This document shows positions 40,972-52,285 of a stretch of DNA of 64,000 nt, piece after piece. A program made the translations under genes and the position numbers. Under the pieces are notes generated by a model, which worked only from the letters and a program-made list of their open reading frames with translations, searched no databases and was not told the DNA's origin. How positions within the stretch are numbered: position 1 is the stretch's first letter; every line of letters begins with the position of its first letter. The DNA comes from Bidens hawaiensis (lineage: Eukaryota; Streptophyta; Magnoliopsida; Asterales; Asteraceae). The stretch is from positions 113,662 to 177,661 of the forward strand of contig JAIQDT010006435.1 in assembly GCA_021521415.1 (NCBI GenBank), given 5' to 3'.

Positions 40972-42693
40972 ATGTCTAAACAAAGTAACAACAATGAAAA
41001 TCCTAGAAAAGAGAAAGAAATAAGAAAAGAAAAGGGGAAAGACCCCGTGAATAAACAAGATGACCCAATACCCGAAAAGTATTTGAGTCAAATACAAAAG
41101 ATGATTAAGGATGCGGTTAGGGAAGAGTCTATGGCTAGCTCCCAATCGAAAAACTCAAAACATTCTCTTTCCGTTAATCCATCCCGAAAATCCGTGAAAT
41201 CCCATCCGAAACCGTCTCATGTTGAGGAAAGTGTTCATGAATCCAACGCCGATGGTGGGGTTTGGCAAGAGTTCAAGAAACTCAAGATTGGAGGGTGTTC
41301 GTTTAAAGATTTCAAATATTATGGACCGAAGGAGTTCCACGGTGACAAAGGAGCCATCACAACCGTGAGATGGTTTGAAGAGATGGAGACAATTGTCATA
41401 AAAATCAAGTGTTCCGACGAGGACAAAATCCAATATTCTGCTCTAATGTTCAAAGGAGAAGTGCTCGAGTGGTGGAATACGATGTTAATGAGTAAAGGAA
41501 GGGAGATGATGTATAATCTGACTTGGGAAGAATTCAAAACGATGATAATGGCAAAATTTTGTCCCATGCATGAAACCGACCAGATTCAAACTAAATTTCT
41601 CAATCATAAGGTCGTAGGGACAAATCTTCATGAATACAACACCAAGTTTCATGAATATTGTGGTTTGGTTCCCCAGCAGGTGAATCCTGAATCCAACAAA
41701 GTTACCCGATACATTTGGGGACTGCCTCGGGAAATCCGCGATATGGTGAGGTCACATTTACCTAAAACTGCTGACTCCGCGATGGATTTAGCTGGATACC
41801 TGATGGGCGGAATGGTCCGCAACAAGGAAGAAGATAGGAAGGTTACAACAGCAACTGCTCAAGGGAGGACAGGATGAAGCGCCAACTACAGAGGCAAGGG
41901 CACGAATCAAAGTCGATCTGGGTTTAACTCAAATGCTCCATTCTATAAGACTTGCCGAAAACGTCACCGAGGGCATTGCCGACATGCCTCAACAACTGTT
42001 TGCGAGTCTTGTCAAAGACCGGGTCATGCTGCTGCTGACTGCTGGAAAAAAAAGATGACGTGCTATAATTGTAAGGAGATGGGCCATCTAAGTTTCGAAT
42101 GCCTGAAGAACAAACCCGCGACTGGTGGTGCGGGTGGAAGTGGCCAGAACAAGAAAGGAAATGCACGAGTCTTTGTACTTGACACAAAGAAATCCACTGA
42201 CATGCCGGAAACCATTACCGGTACGTTTCTAGTTAACGACACCTATGCTAGAGTTTTGTTTGATTCGGGTGCAAATTTGAGTTTTATATATTATAGGTTT
42301 TGTAGTCTATTAAACGAACCTCAAACAAAGTTAAATAAAACTCTAAGCGTCGATACTGCTAGTGGCGAAATCGTTAAGATCTCCGAAGCCCTTGAAAACG
42401 GAATAATTCATTTAGCCGGTTATATTCTGCCTACACAACTCTTACCAATGGCACTTTCTGGTTTTGATATTGTAATTGGTATGGATTGGTTATCCGATAA
42501 CCATGCTCGTATCATGTGCAATAGCAAAACCGTTGAACTTCAAGCCCCCGATAAACGAACCATTCGAATTGAAGGGGACAAAGACGCTGGCCAAGTTAGC
42601 ATAATTTCCATGATTAGGGCTAACAAATGTTTAAATCAAGGATGCTTAGCATTCATGTCCTACATCACTGAAGAATCGAAGCAAAAGAAATAA
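40972..42693 (+). pseudogene. Element B gag-protease (one internal stop)
   Basis: ATG at 40972 opens a single frame to 42693 broken only by TGA at 41875-41877. Capsid motifs are TTVRWFEEMETI, VLEWWNTMLMSKG, WEEFKTMIMAKFCP and YIWGLPREIRDMV. After the stop come a damaged knuckle and two good CCHC knuckles (CESCQRPGHAAADC and CYNCKEMGHLSFEC, from 42007 and 42061). The protease follows with VLFDSGANLSFI (catalytic DSG) and FDIVIGMDWL. The TAA at 42691 is a frameshift product: homology continues in the next frame (DYSDVFPDELP). The N-terminal third is Lys/Ser-rich and may be disordered. Confidence 0.85.
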
Positions 42694-43505
42694 AGGACGT
42701 ACTTGTCGTTTTCGATTATTCCGATGTTTTTCCTGATGAACTTCCCAGAATCCCTCCCGATCGTGAAGTAGAGTTTAGGATCGATCCTATTCCCAGTACC
42801 ACTCCGATCGCCAAAGCTCCATATCGCTTAGCGCCAACTGAGATGAAGGAGTTAAAGAAACAACTCAATGAACTGCTTGAGAAATGTTTCATCCGACCGA
42901 GTTCGTCACCATGGGGAACTCCAATTTTATTCGTCAAAAAGTGGATCCATGCGTATGTGTATTGACTATCGTGCGTTGAACAAAGTCACGATCAAGAACC
43001 TTTATCCACTCCCTCGAATCGATGATCTTTTTGACCAACATCAAGGTGCTAGCTTCATTTCTAAAATCGATCTCCGTTCCGGCTATTACCAACTCAAAGT
43101 TCAATCCGAAGATATCCCGAAAACTGCGTTTCGAACAAGGTATGGACATTATGAGTTCACGGTCATGCCATTTGGACTAACTAATGCTCCATCCGCGTTC
43201 ATGGACATGATGAATCGAATCTGCAAGCCTTACTTGGATAAATTTGTTATCGTATTCATCGACGACATACTTATTTATTCTAAGCCTAAGGCTGATCATG
43301 AAGTCCATCTTTAAACTTTGCTCGAAATTCTTAGAACCAAAAATTTATATGCTAAATTCTCAAAATGCGAGTTCTGATTACACGAGGTACAATTTCTTGA
43401 GCACATCATTAAAGTCAAGGTATTCAAGTCGATCCCTCTAAGATTGAAGCTATCTCTAAGTGGGAGATCCCAAAATCGCCAATCGAGATTCGAAGTTTCT
43501 TAGGT
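42694..43505 (+). pseudogene. Element B reverse transcriptase (decayed)
   Basis: The first part ([48 protein letters not shown]) is in one frame up to about 42940. A short deletion then shifts it to [45 protein letters not shown] and the catalytic FIDD (about 43258-43269). Stops follow at 43312 (TAA) and 43375 (TGA, likely from a Trp codon), with a frameshift near 43415 before the connection domain. The active-site Asp pair is intact. Confidence 0.82.
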
Positions 43506-45116
43506 TTGGCCGGCTATTACCGTAGGTTCATTGAAAACTTTTCCCGAATCGCTGTTCCCCTAACCTCTTTAACTCGCAAGAACATCAAATATGAATGGGG
43601 AACAAAGCAACAAGAGGCGTTCGATATACTCAAACAAAAACTCACTCAAGCACCTATACTGGCCTTACCAGAAGGTACTGAGGACTTTGTTGTATTTAGC
43701 AACGCATCTCATTCCGGCTTGGGATGTGTACTAATGCAATGCAAGAAAGTAATCGCTTACGCCTCTCGTCAACTCAAAGTACATGAAAAGAACTATACGA
43801 CTCACGATCTAGAGTTAGGCGCCATAATCTTTGCACTTAAGATATGGAGGCACTATTTCTATGGAGTAAGATTTACCTTGTATACTGATCATAAAAGCTT
43901 AAAGTATATCTTTGATCAAAAAGAGCTTAATATGCGCCAACGACGCTGGATGGAAACTCTCAACGACTACGACTGTGAGATAGTCTACCATGAAGGTAAA
44001 GCCAACATTGTGGCTGATGCCTTAAGTCGTAAAGGGCACGAAAAGCCAAAAAGAGTCCGAGCGTTGAGGCTAGAACTCCAAGTTGATCTTCTCGAGCAAA
44101 TCAAATCTGCCCAAACTCAAGCAATTAATGAAAACCAAATCTCTGACGAAAAACGTAACGGCACCATTGACTCGCTAGTCAAGGGTGACGATGGAACCCT
44201 TAGACTCAGCAATAGAATTTGGGTACCAATCGTTGGGGACTTACGTGAGAAAATTTTTAATGAGGCTCACAACTCTAAATATATGATGCATCCCAGAAGC
44301 GACAAAATGTATCATAATCTCTAATCTAATTATTGGTGGAATGGGATGAAAAGGGATGTCGCTTCGCATGTTGCGAAATGTTTAACTTGTTTGAAAGTCA
44401 AGGCTGAACATCAAAAGCCTTAGGGATTGCTTCAGCAACCCGAACTTCCCGTATGGAAGTGGGAGTTAATTACTATGGATTTCATCACTAAACTCCCAAA
44501 GACGACTCGACAACATAATGCTATTTGGGTTATTGTGGATCAATTGACAAAATCCACACATTTTATACCCATCAATGAGTCATACTCTATGGATAGACTA
44601 GTGCGTATTTATGTGAACAACATCGTTGCTTTGCATGGAGTACCGATGTCTATAATCTCTGATCGAGACAGTCGTTTTACGTCTCATTTTTGGAAAAGCT
44701 TTCAACAAGCATTAGGCACAAAACTTAACCTTAGCACTGCTTATCATCCTCAAACTGATGGGCAAAGTGAAAGGACAATTCAAACATTGGAAGAAATGCT
44801 TCGGGCTTGTGTGATTGACTTAGGTGGAAGTTGGGATGATCACTTACCCCTAATGGAATTCCCGTACAATAATAGCTATCACACAAGTATTCAAGCCGCA
44901 CCATTCGAGGCGTTGTATGGTCGAAAATGTAGAACACCCGTGTGTTGGTCTGAAACCGGAGACAATCAATTATCTGGACCCGAGATAGTCCAAGAAACCA
45001 CCGAAAAGATTCTCCAAATTCGAGAACGACTTAAGACGACACGTGATCGCCAAAAGAGTTACGCCGATATCCATCGTAAGCCATTGAGTTCAAAGTTGGT
45101 GACAAGGTTCTTTTAA
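43506..45116 (+). pseudogene. Element B RNase H and integrase (decayed)
   Basis: The frame opens at the RT connection ([17 protein letters not shown]). RNase H reads [16 protein letters not shown]: the first catalytic Asp, kept as CDAS in element A, is Asn here. Integrase has [11 protein letters not shown], then CLTCLKVK, then the core [19 protein letters not shown] and [11 protein letters not shown], so D, D and E are all present. In-frame stops are TAA at 44322 and TAG near 44421. The frame is lost at 45116, before the C-terminal domain. Confidence 0.85.
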
Positions 45117-45225
45117 AAGTCTCGCCTTGGAGAGGCGTCCTTTGCTTCGGTAAGAAAGGAAGTTAAGTCCTCGATTCGTTGGACCCTTTGAGGTACTTCA
45201 ACGAATCGGCACTGTTGCATACCGT

Positions 45226-45513
45226 TTGCGACTTCCCGAGGAAATGCAAGGGATACACGATGTATTCCATGTTTCGAATCTACGTAAATGTCTAACCGAT
45301 AAATCTTTAGCTACGCCATTAAAAGACATTGAAATAAATGAAAATTTAAAATTCGTAGAACGTCCAATGCAAATAGAAGATTCAAAAACAAAGAAATTAA
45401 AAAGAAGAACATTGAAGAATGTGAAAGTCAAATGGGAATCACGAAGAAGGCCCGAATATACATCGGAACTCGAATCGGAAATAAGAAAGAAATACCCCCA
45501 CTTGTTCTTGTAA
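45226..45513 (+). pseudogene. Element B integrase C-terminal / chromodomain-like tail
   Basis: It carries the conserved HDVFHVSNLRKCL, then RPMQIEDSKTKKL, KVKWESRRRPEYTSE and KKYPHLFL to the stop at 45511-45513. It is the same tail as in element A and was separated from the integrase core by a frameshift around 45110-45220. Confidence 0.8.
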
Positions 45514-45537
45514 AGCAATCTCGAGGATGAGATTTAT

Positions 45538-45553
45538 TTCAAGGGGGGGAGGA
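45538..45553 (+). promoter_or_regulatory. Polypurine tract of element B
   Basis: The purine tract AAGGGGGGGAGGA lies directly before the 3' LTR start TGTAACATTG. Confidence 0.85.
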
Positions 45554-47351
45554 TGTAACATTGCCTAAAATTCAAGTTCAAAATACCAAAAATACAAAGT
45601 CTAAGGACCAAACTTGTCAAATTCCAAACCTGAGGGCTTAAAATGTAATTTTTGTTTTCTTTACCCGTCGCGTTACGCGATGGATAAGAAGAGAGACCCA
45701 TCGCGTACCGCGACAGGTTACCTGACACATTGTGATACGTGTGCCACGTGGCACATGGTGGCACCGTCTGCTGCCATGTGTCACCACGTGCCAACACGCC
45801 CGCCACGTGTCGCCACGTGGCAGGTCTAGTGTATGATTCATCAAGCCTACGCCGCGATACACGACGGGCTTGCCAAAGGGGTCGTCGCGTACCGCGACGG
45901 GGTCCAAATTTTGGCTATAAATAGAAGGCCACGGGATTCATCACAACTCACACCAAAACTCACACATATCTCTCTCTAACATCTCTCTACACCTCGAAAT
46001 ACGTGCCCTCGATCCACCTCGATAAACGTGTTCCGATTCTCGATTTACGGGTCCGTTTCCTCGAAGTTCGTGCCACCCTCCATCCACATACAACCAAGAA
46101 GGCGTTTGTTATCGTGGCGATGAGTCTCGAAAAGCGTGCCAAGAAGGGAAATTAATAAAGAAGTCAAAGGAGATCAAGTGGCGTTGAAGTGCTGCTCGAG
46201 TCATTAGGGTTTATAAAGCCAAAAAACGGTAGGCATAATGGCCAAATGAATATAATAATAAAATATTATTAAAGCTTAAACCTTAAGTCGAGGTTATACT
46301 TGATACCTCGTTAAAAGAAAAGAAACATAACAAAGAAGGAAATAAAAGATAAGAATATGAATATTGATAAATATATATGTGCGTAAGTATATATTCTTTG
46401 TTATGAAAATATAATTTAAGTGATAATGATTATCCTTAAATAATAAAAGAAAAGAATACGTTTCATAGAAAAGAAGAAACGTCGGGTTTTACAAATAAAC
46501 TAAAGGTTTATAAATATACTTTTAAACTAAAAGTTTTTAAGTAAAAGAGATTTCGAACTAAAGTTTTATCGAGGTAAAGTTTATTAAATAAGACTAAAGG
46601 TCTTAAGCCGGATTGTATATCCGACTAACAATTGGTTATACTCGTACTATAAGTGCGAGATAGCAACGGGAAAGACCCTCGGACGGTGCTGAAGCCGATC
46701 CAAATTGAAAAAAGTGAATACGCCTCAACTTTTACCAACTTGTTTTCAAACGAGTCAATTTGTAATATGAAAAACTTTACATGAGACTAAGTGTCTCTAA
46801 AACATTTATAAGCAAGAGTATAAATATTGGCACTCAACTAGTCGAACGTTGCGGTGATTAAACTAGTCGAACGTTGCGGTGATTCGCTGGGGGAACCGAG
46901 TATAGAGACTTGAGTTTATAAATTGTATTGTTTTAACTTGATTATTCCTAAGCCACGTTGGGCCGGGACCTACGTAGTCCCGAGGGGTTATTAAGTAAAT
47001 AAAATATTTTTAGCGTCATCATATTCACCAGCATTCGTTACTGACGTATTTACTTACATTTTGCAGGTGACCAAGATTAGCGCTTGGAGTATCGAAGTGC
47101 TATTTATATATCCGATGGCTTGGATTTATTTTGTATAAACTTAAATTAGTATAAATGGTGGTTTTGTAAAACAAGTAATCTTTTAAACACTAAACGAGAA
47201 ACTTTTATATCCCGTCTTTTGTATGTTAGTATTTATAAGTTAAACCCACAAGTTATAAAGTCTTCCGCTAATTGAACGTAACTCTGATTTATTTACACTT
47301 GTGGTACCAACATAAGCGTCACACTCCTACGCCGTGTTTTGGGGTGTGATA
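45554..47351 (+). repeat. 3' LTR of element B
   Basis: 1798 bp, ending GTGTGATA, where the 5' LTR ends GTGTGACA. Relative to the 5' LTR it lacks the part equivalent to 38701-38812 and about 40 bp near 46140. It has a perfect 24-bp tandem duplication at 46836-46859/46860-46883. It is followed by GGTGT (47352-47356). Confidence 0.88.
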
Positions 47352-47356
47352 GGTGT

Positions 47357-47830
47357 CTTCTTGAAAAGGGTCAAGGGTCATGTTCGGGTTTTCTTTCAAA
47401 TGTCTGATTTATGATCTCGGTTCCATAACAAGTATTTTCTAACAATTTGATAACTAAAACTTTAGGGATTCCAGCCTAGGTGGTTTTTCATCACCAACTA
47501 AATCAGTTGAACTAAATTGTCTTGTGTTTTATTACTTGTCTTTTCTTAATTAGTTATTTTCTTAGCTTAATATTTATTGATTTTAAAACCCCCTTTCAAT
47601 AGTAATAATTAAATAAATAGTCATGTCAGTTTGTCGAGTCTAACTAGTTAGTTTACGTAATTAAAAGAGTCTTGTGGGTTCGATATCCGGACTTACTTAG
47701 CTCTACTAGAGTCTATCAGTTCACTTGCCGGTCATTAGTTTAGTCGAGTTTTAAAGAGTCTAGAATATTACTTAGTGTCTAGTTTAACGTACATTTAGTT
47801 CATAATTATTTGACTATTTTTAGTACATCA
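47357..47830 (+). repeat. Athila 2 3' LTR, right portion
   Basis: It continues the LTR interrupted at 37360 and ends ACATCA like Athila 1, with the shared phrase GGTTCGATATCCGGACTTAC (compare about 7099-7115). The bases after 47830 are therefore outside the nested stack. Confidence 0.65.
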
Positions 47831-47904
47831 GCCCTGAAGGCATTCCCTGAAGATTAAATCCACCAACATGTAAGGCCATTTTTCTACAAACCAAAAGCAT
47901 ATAT

Positions 47905-47938
47905 TATTATTATTATTATTGTCGTCGTCGTCGTCAAA
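47905..47938. repeat. (ATT)n-(GTC)n compound microsatellite
   Basis: Five or so TTA/ATT units followed by GTCGTCGTCGTCGTC. Confidence 0.8.
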
Positions 47939-48012
47939 TATTAAGAGTTATAGAAATACTATATAATTATGCAACTAAAATATGTGAAGTTTATGCGGAT
48001 ATACCTGCATAC

Positions 48013-48303
48013 CTATATGTTGTTGTGCTTGGGCACTAGACAAAAATAACTCTGTACATAAAAATCTGGGATGAAGCAAATGAAACAAATGAATCTGAGA
48101 TGAAAACTTATAATTCCTCCTATTAGACAAAAGAAATGATCGGTAAGGGATCCGGCGGACGGGATGCGACATCGATGGCAAGAGTAATGTTTCAAATTCA
48201 GAGTAGGAAGTGAACGAATAACATATTCACATTTGCACCAAGTGCAACAACAATATCTTCCTAAACTGGTATCCTTGACACTCTCATCCCTACATAAGTT
48301 CAA
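48013..48303 (-). pseudogene. Unrecognised cysteine-rich gene-like fragment
   Basis: The minus-strand frame contains GRYCCCTWCKCEYVIRSL and then HYSCHRCRIPSAGS, a spacing of Cys and His that could bind zinc. The rest of the frame (FFCLIGGIISFHLRF) is hydrophobic and does not resemble the first half, so it may be intron read-through. I do not recognise a family. It lies outside the nested retrotransposons and is one of the few candidates for host gene sequence. Confidence 0.25.
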
Positions 48304-48339
48304 ACCAATTGCAAAAGATGTTGTGATGGTGTGAAAATT

Positions 48340-49600
48340 TGTGTGTTAAAAACATAGTATATATACACAGGTAATAGAACTAATATTTTTTACTAATTAA
48401 ATAAAAAAGGAATGTGTACCTAAATTACAGTCACAGTATATTTTATAAGTTATAAGATTAATATATTTGGTTAGTTAAATATAAAAGGTATTGATTTTTA
48501 AATTACAAGTCAATGGCATATAATTTTGAATTTTGAAAGAACTTGAAATATGGAACAAAACTAGAAAAGAATATGGAAATTAAATTAATTATGAAACAGT
48601 TTTAATTGTTATAATTGATTTCATATTGATATGATTGAGAAACCGGTGTACGATGATTACGATATTATTATGTTTACGGATCTAGTCTATGATATGATTT
48701 ACAATTAGTAGCGTGCATTGTGTGTTGAGAGATCAGTTGGACAACATAACAGTACTCAAACGATAATAATAAGAATTGATAAATATTTCAATACTTTACA
48801 GAGTATATATAGACGATGGCATCATTCGTTATACAAGCCATAACGAATGAGCGTCATTCGCTGTCATACGTTAACACCTATACGTTATACTAACGAATAA
48901 GCACATACATTGTTCACATTCTTTAACATGCTTAACGAATGAACACAAATAAACATACGGGGACACGCTCGTTATTAGCTATTCTAACGAGTTTGTCTTA
49001 CATTAGCGAATGTGCCTTTATACATTTACCAAAATACCCCTTATACTTTAAGTAAACACCAAATACATTAAAACAAAGACCGAGACGTAAAACATGTATC
49101 AACAGATTTGATATTGATTTAATTTCAATTATATCTACCAAATAAAAGTTGTAAATTTTTATGGATTGATAAAGTTATAACATATAAATTTAATTAATAT
49201 GATACAAAGAAAAAAAACATACACTTAATTATGTCGTATGTTTGCTCTTCATACTTCATTTTGTCTTTTGGCCACTAAATGGAGGTCTGCATTAACAAAA
49301 AGAAAAACATGTTGCAAAATATAAGATCATTTGAACTAAAATATGATAATTACAAACAAATAAATGAAGAAATATCATAACATATATGAAAATTCTGGAG
49401 TTGTACAACTATAAGAGGGTAGTTTCATCTGTGATATTTAACCCCCAAAATCATGAATAAAGTATATATCTTTGATGTCTACCAATTTGTAATTCATTAA
49501 AAGTGATGCAGAAAAAAACTTTTTTTATGAAAATTAGGGTTTATAAAATTGAGGAAATTAAGCAATTAGAATGTATAAATGAATAATTTATACAAAGTAA
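48340..49600. other. AT-rich region with an LTR-like segment, no gene
   Basis: 48590-49110 looks like a decayed minus-strand LTR. Its right end, TGTATCAACA, resembles the end GCATCAACA of the solo LTR at 34734. It has a TATATATAG box (about 48803) and many ATTCGTTA/TAACGAAT words (48817-49015). I found no clean target duplication. The rest shows nothing recognisable. Confidence 0.35.
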
Positions 49601-49602
49601 GA

Positions 49603-49604
<2 letters not shown>

Positions 49605-49651
<47 letters not shown>
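49605..49651. repeat. (TA)n microsatellite
   Basis: About 23 TA dinucleotides without interruption. Open frames rich in Tyr-Ile here are artefacts of this repeat. Confidence 0.9.
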
Positions 49652-49653
<2 letters not shown>

Positions 49654-50391
49654 CCATCAACGAAATCAAAACCTATTACTACCATAAAACATAAATCAGG
49701 AATTGGAATAAAATCAGTGGAAAGAATTAAAAGAGATTTTACACTAACCTTGTTGATTATCAATCTTGATTGCCAATCTGAGTATTATTGAAGGAAATTC
49801 TACAAATTAACGACAATGAAATCAGCGTGAAGGAAGCGATACTTGACATCATGAATTAGGGTAAACTTCGGATCCGTTATTATTAAATGATTTTAATCAA
49901 TGATATAAATGAATTAAATATGATTAATTGAATTTGCTTTTGAATTAAAATTTATGATCATTAGATTAATGAAGGTTCATTAATGTGAGAATCATTATAT
50001 TTTATTGAAGATGTGATATTTTTATTATTAACATCAAACTAATAGACTACTTTAATTAAACGTTCAACTAAAATAAAAAATAAATCACATTTGAGTAGAA
50101 TTAAATCTTATTTAAGTATATGTGCAAAACGATTGTAAACAACACCTTTGGGTCAGAAGTGAGACAACCATTTTAATTATGCACGAGTTAGTTTAGCTTG
50201 ATATAAATGTAACACATCACCTTCGGGCAGAAGTAAGACATTTAAATCACGTTACGCTAAACAAACAAAGCTTTATGTTTAGACCTGAATGATAGGTTAG
50301 ATGTAACACATCACCTTTGGGCAGAAATGTACATCATCATTCATTCAAGTTAAGCTTTTCTATGTTTTGTAAAATTTATATATATATATAT
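49652..50391. other. AT-rich spacer
   Basis: No clear gene. 50125-50350 has three loose repeats of AACACATCACCTTCGGGCAG spaced about 70-90 bp. A possible minus-strand 5' splice site is noted under findings. Confidence 0.4.
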
Positions 50392-50724
50392 AGGTATTGG
50401 ATCATTTCAGAAGATTTTTACAGCGAGAAGTGCGAGAAGTGAATGTGTAACTCCATTTCTTATGTGTAGGTGCGTTGTGTAGGTGTATATGTATGTGTGC
50501 AGGTACGTATGTTTGTATGTGTGTAGGTACATAGGTTTGAATGTGGCTCGGTACATTTATATGTTTGTAGGTAGGTTTGAATATGTAATTAAGACATAAA
50601 TACAACCAACCGACATATATGTATGTAACATCATATGAAAGAGAGTGAAATTAGGGATTAATGGAGTTATACATTCACTTCTCGCACTTCTCGCTGTAAT
50701 ATCACTTCTCGCAAGATCCATCTC

Positions 50725-50727
<3 letters not shown>
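50392..50727. mobile_element. MITE with 38-bp near-perfect inverted repeats
   Basis: 50418-50455 (TTACAGCGAGAAGTGCGAGA and onward) is the reverse complement of 50662-50699 with one mismatch. Weaker complementarity (GGATC/GATCC) extends outwards to about 50392 and 50727. At about 336 bp it lacks coding capacity and sits between TA-rich flanks, as expected for a MITE. The superfamily is not determined. Confidence 0.7.
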
Positions 50728-50729
<2 letters not shown>

Positions 50730-50779
<50 letters not shown>

Positions 50780-50822
50780 CATATATATATATATACATAT
50801 ATATATATACATATATATATAT
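50730..50822. repeat. (TA)n/(CATA)n microsatellite
   Basis: TA runs broken by regularly spaced ACATAT units, immediately after the MITE. Confidence 0.9.
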
Positions 50823-51520
50823 CTTAAGTGTTTACAAAACATTAATTAGTTAATAGCAAAAAATTTTAGTGTATTGTCCACGAGATTGTAAGTGTTTTCA
50901 AAAAAACATAAGTTCTTGGTAATATTTTGGTGTTTTCGGTATTATTAGTTCTCGTTTTTTTGAGATCTCGAAAATTAGGAGTTTTCAGTAATTTTACTGT
51001 TTTCATTATTATTAGTTCTCGTTTTTTATTTAGATATCGGTTAACATTAAAACCCAAAAACTATTTCTAACAATAAGATTTTAGTCCAAAATTCTAATGG
51101 ATTAACTTTATCTCCAACATTTATTTATGTTCAAAATATATTTCCTATTAATTAATCATATTTTCAAATAACTTGTACATAAAGTTTAGCCAAAACTAGA
51201 AGAAAAAAAAACACGTCCTAATTTCAATTTTAAACCAGCGTGTTATTATTTGAAAACTGTTATAAACACAAAGAACATCACGAAAGAACATCATGATTCT
51301 TAAAAGAATTTAGTTATATAATCGGGTTCAAATATTTCAAACAGTTTATATGAAAAAACTGATTTCATTTAGTTCAATAAAAATTTTATTATAGGTTTCT
51401 TTACACGGATGAAAAACAATTGTTTGACATTCGCATCATCCTTGTTTCACAAATCTCAATAAATATGCGAATAAATATGTTAAATAATTTTAACGCGGCT
51501 AGTATAAGTTAAACTCACAT
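50823..51520. other. AT-rich spacer, nothing recognised
   Basis: The phrase ATTATTAGTTCTCGTTTTTT occurs twice (about 50941 and 51018) in a segment of about 75 bp that is duplicated. No gene. Confidence 0.4.
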
Positions 51521-51530
51521 GCACACAACT

Positions 51531-51839
51531 TTTTTTGAATGGCGAATTTCATAGTTAAATTGACCGCAACTTTCAAGTCGGAAGCCCCAACCGCTCTATT
51601 CGGGCCAAAACTATGTTGTCTTAACCGGGCCCATGCTTGGCATCCGAGTTTGGCTAGGCGTTCCCCGAGAAAATTTCCAGCCACATGCCACTTAACAGAT
51701 GTTGTACCCTCCACAAGAGCAAGCCCTTTGGAGTAAATACACTATAATAGAAAACTCAGGACGGCCTCCAGATTCGAACCTGAGACTTCAAGAAGGTTAT
51801 GTTCTTATCATTCATCAGCTTGGCCACTCCACCAAGGTG
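51531..51839 (-). mobile_element. tRNA-derived SINE with 10-bp target duplication
   Basis: On the minus strand the element starts CCACCTTGGTGGAGTGGCCA (box A-like TGGAGTGGCCAAG) and has box B GGTTCGAATCT about 50 nt later. An unrelated body follows, and it ends in an A-rich tail (six or more T on the plus strand at 51531). The duplication GCACACAACT flanks it exactly (51521-51530 and 51840-51849). Pol III promoter boxes, a poly(A) tail and a target duplication together define a SINE. It encodes nothing and depends on LINE machinery. Confidence 0.85.
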
Positions 51840-51992
51840 GCACACAACTAAATCGAAAAATTGCTACTTTTCACATTATTACTAATAAAATTAAAAGTTA
51901 AATTATGGTTTATCAGGTTTTAGTCCATGTCTAATGTCTTCCTATTTAGATTCTGAGTTTATGGAAAACATGAAGAACGAATTAATCAACAT

Positions 51993-52204
51993 CGCTCTGA
52001 TACCACATGTTGATCAGTTCTTCATGTTGGTAATAGAAAACATGAAAAATATGATAAACCTATAACTAAAACATACTTGTTTTAACAGAGAGAGTAGCCA
52101 CTGCTGATTAGGTAGATCCAAACGACATGGCTGTCAGTTGGTCGAGTTCCCCTTTATAATGTATATTATTGATGGAGATTAAGGTTCTTGAGAAAACCTG
52201 AATA

Positions 52205-52285
<81 letters not shown>

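Larger units (their letters stand above)
37361..47351 (+). mobile_element. Gypsy chromovirus-like retrotransposon B, complete structure but decayed
   Basis: LTRs of 1950 and 1798 bp, PBS, a long leader with extra ORF remnants, gag, protease, RT, RNase H, integrase, polypurine tract and a GGTGT duplication. Its proteins resemble element A but are clearly divergent (different gag start and LTRs). The two LTRs differ by many substitutions, a 112-bp deletion and a 24-bp duplication, so it is much older than element A. It lies within the 3' LTR of Athila 2. Confidence 0.9.
10590..47830 (+). mobile_element. Athila-like gypsy retrotransposon 2 (split by several later insertions)
   Basis: Pieces in the same orientation and order are integrase end (10590-11270), spacer, env-like ORF2 (12671-14022 plus 33217-33363), 3' non-coding region (33364-34071, 34735-36228) and 3' LTR (36229-37360 plus 47357-47830). 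The gaps are a solo LTR with its own inserts (14023-33216), a small solo LTR (34072-34734) and gypsy element B (37361-47351). Each gap is bounded by a 5-bp direct duplication, so removing the inserts restores one continuous element. The left part continues outside the window behind the Copia insertion. Confidence 0.8.

Noticed and set aside
49566..49763. Minus-strand open frame rich in Tyr-Ile
   Set aside because: It is a translation of the (TA)n microsatellite at 49605-49651 with AT-rich flanks. The same applies to the frame at 50645-50827.
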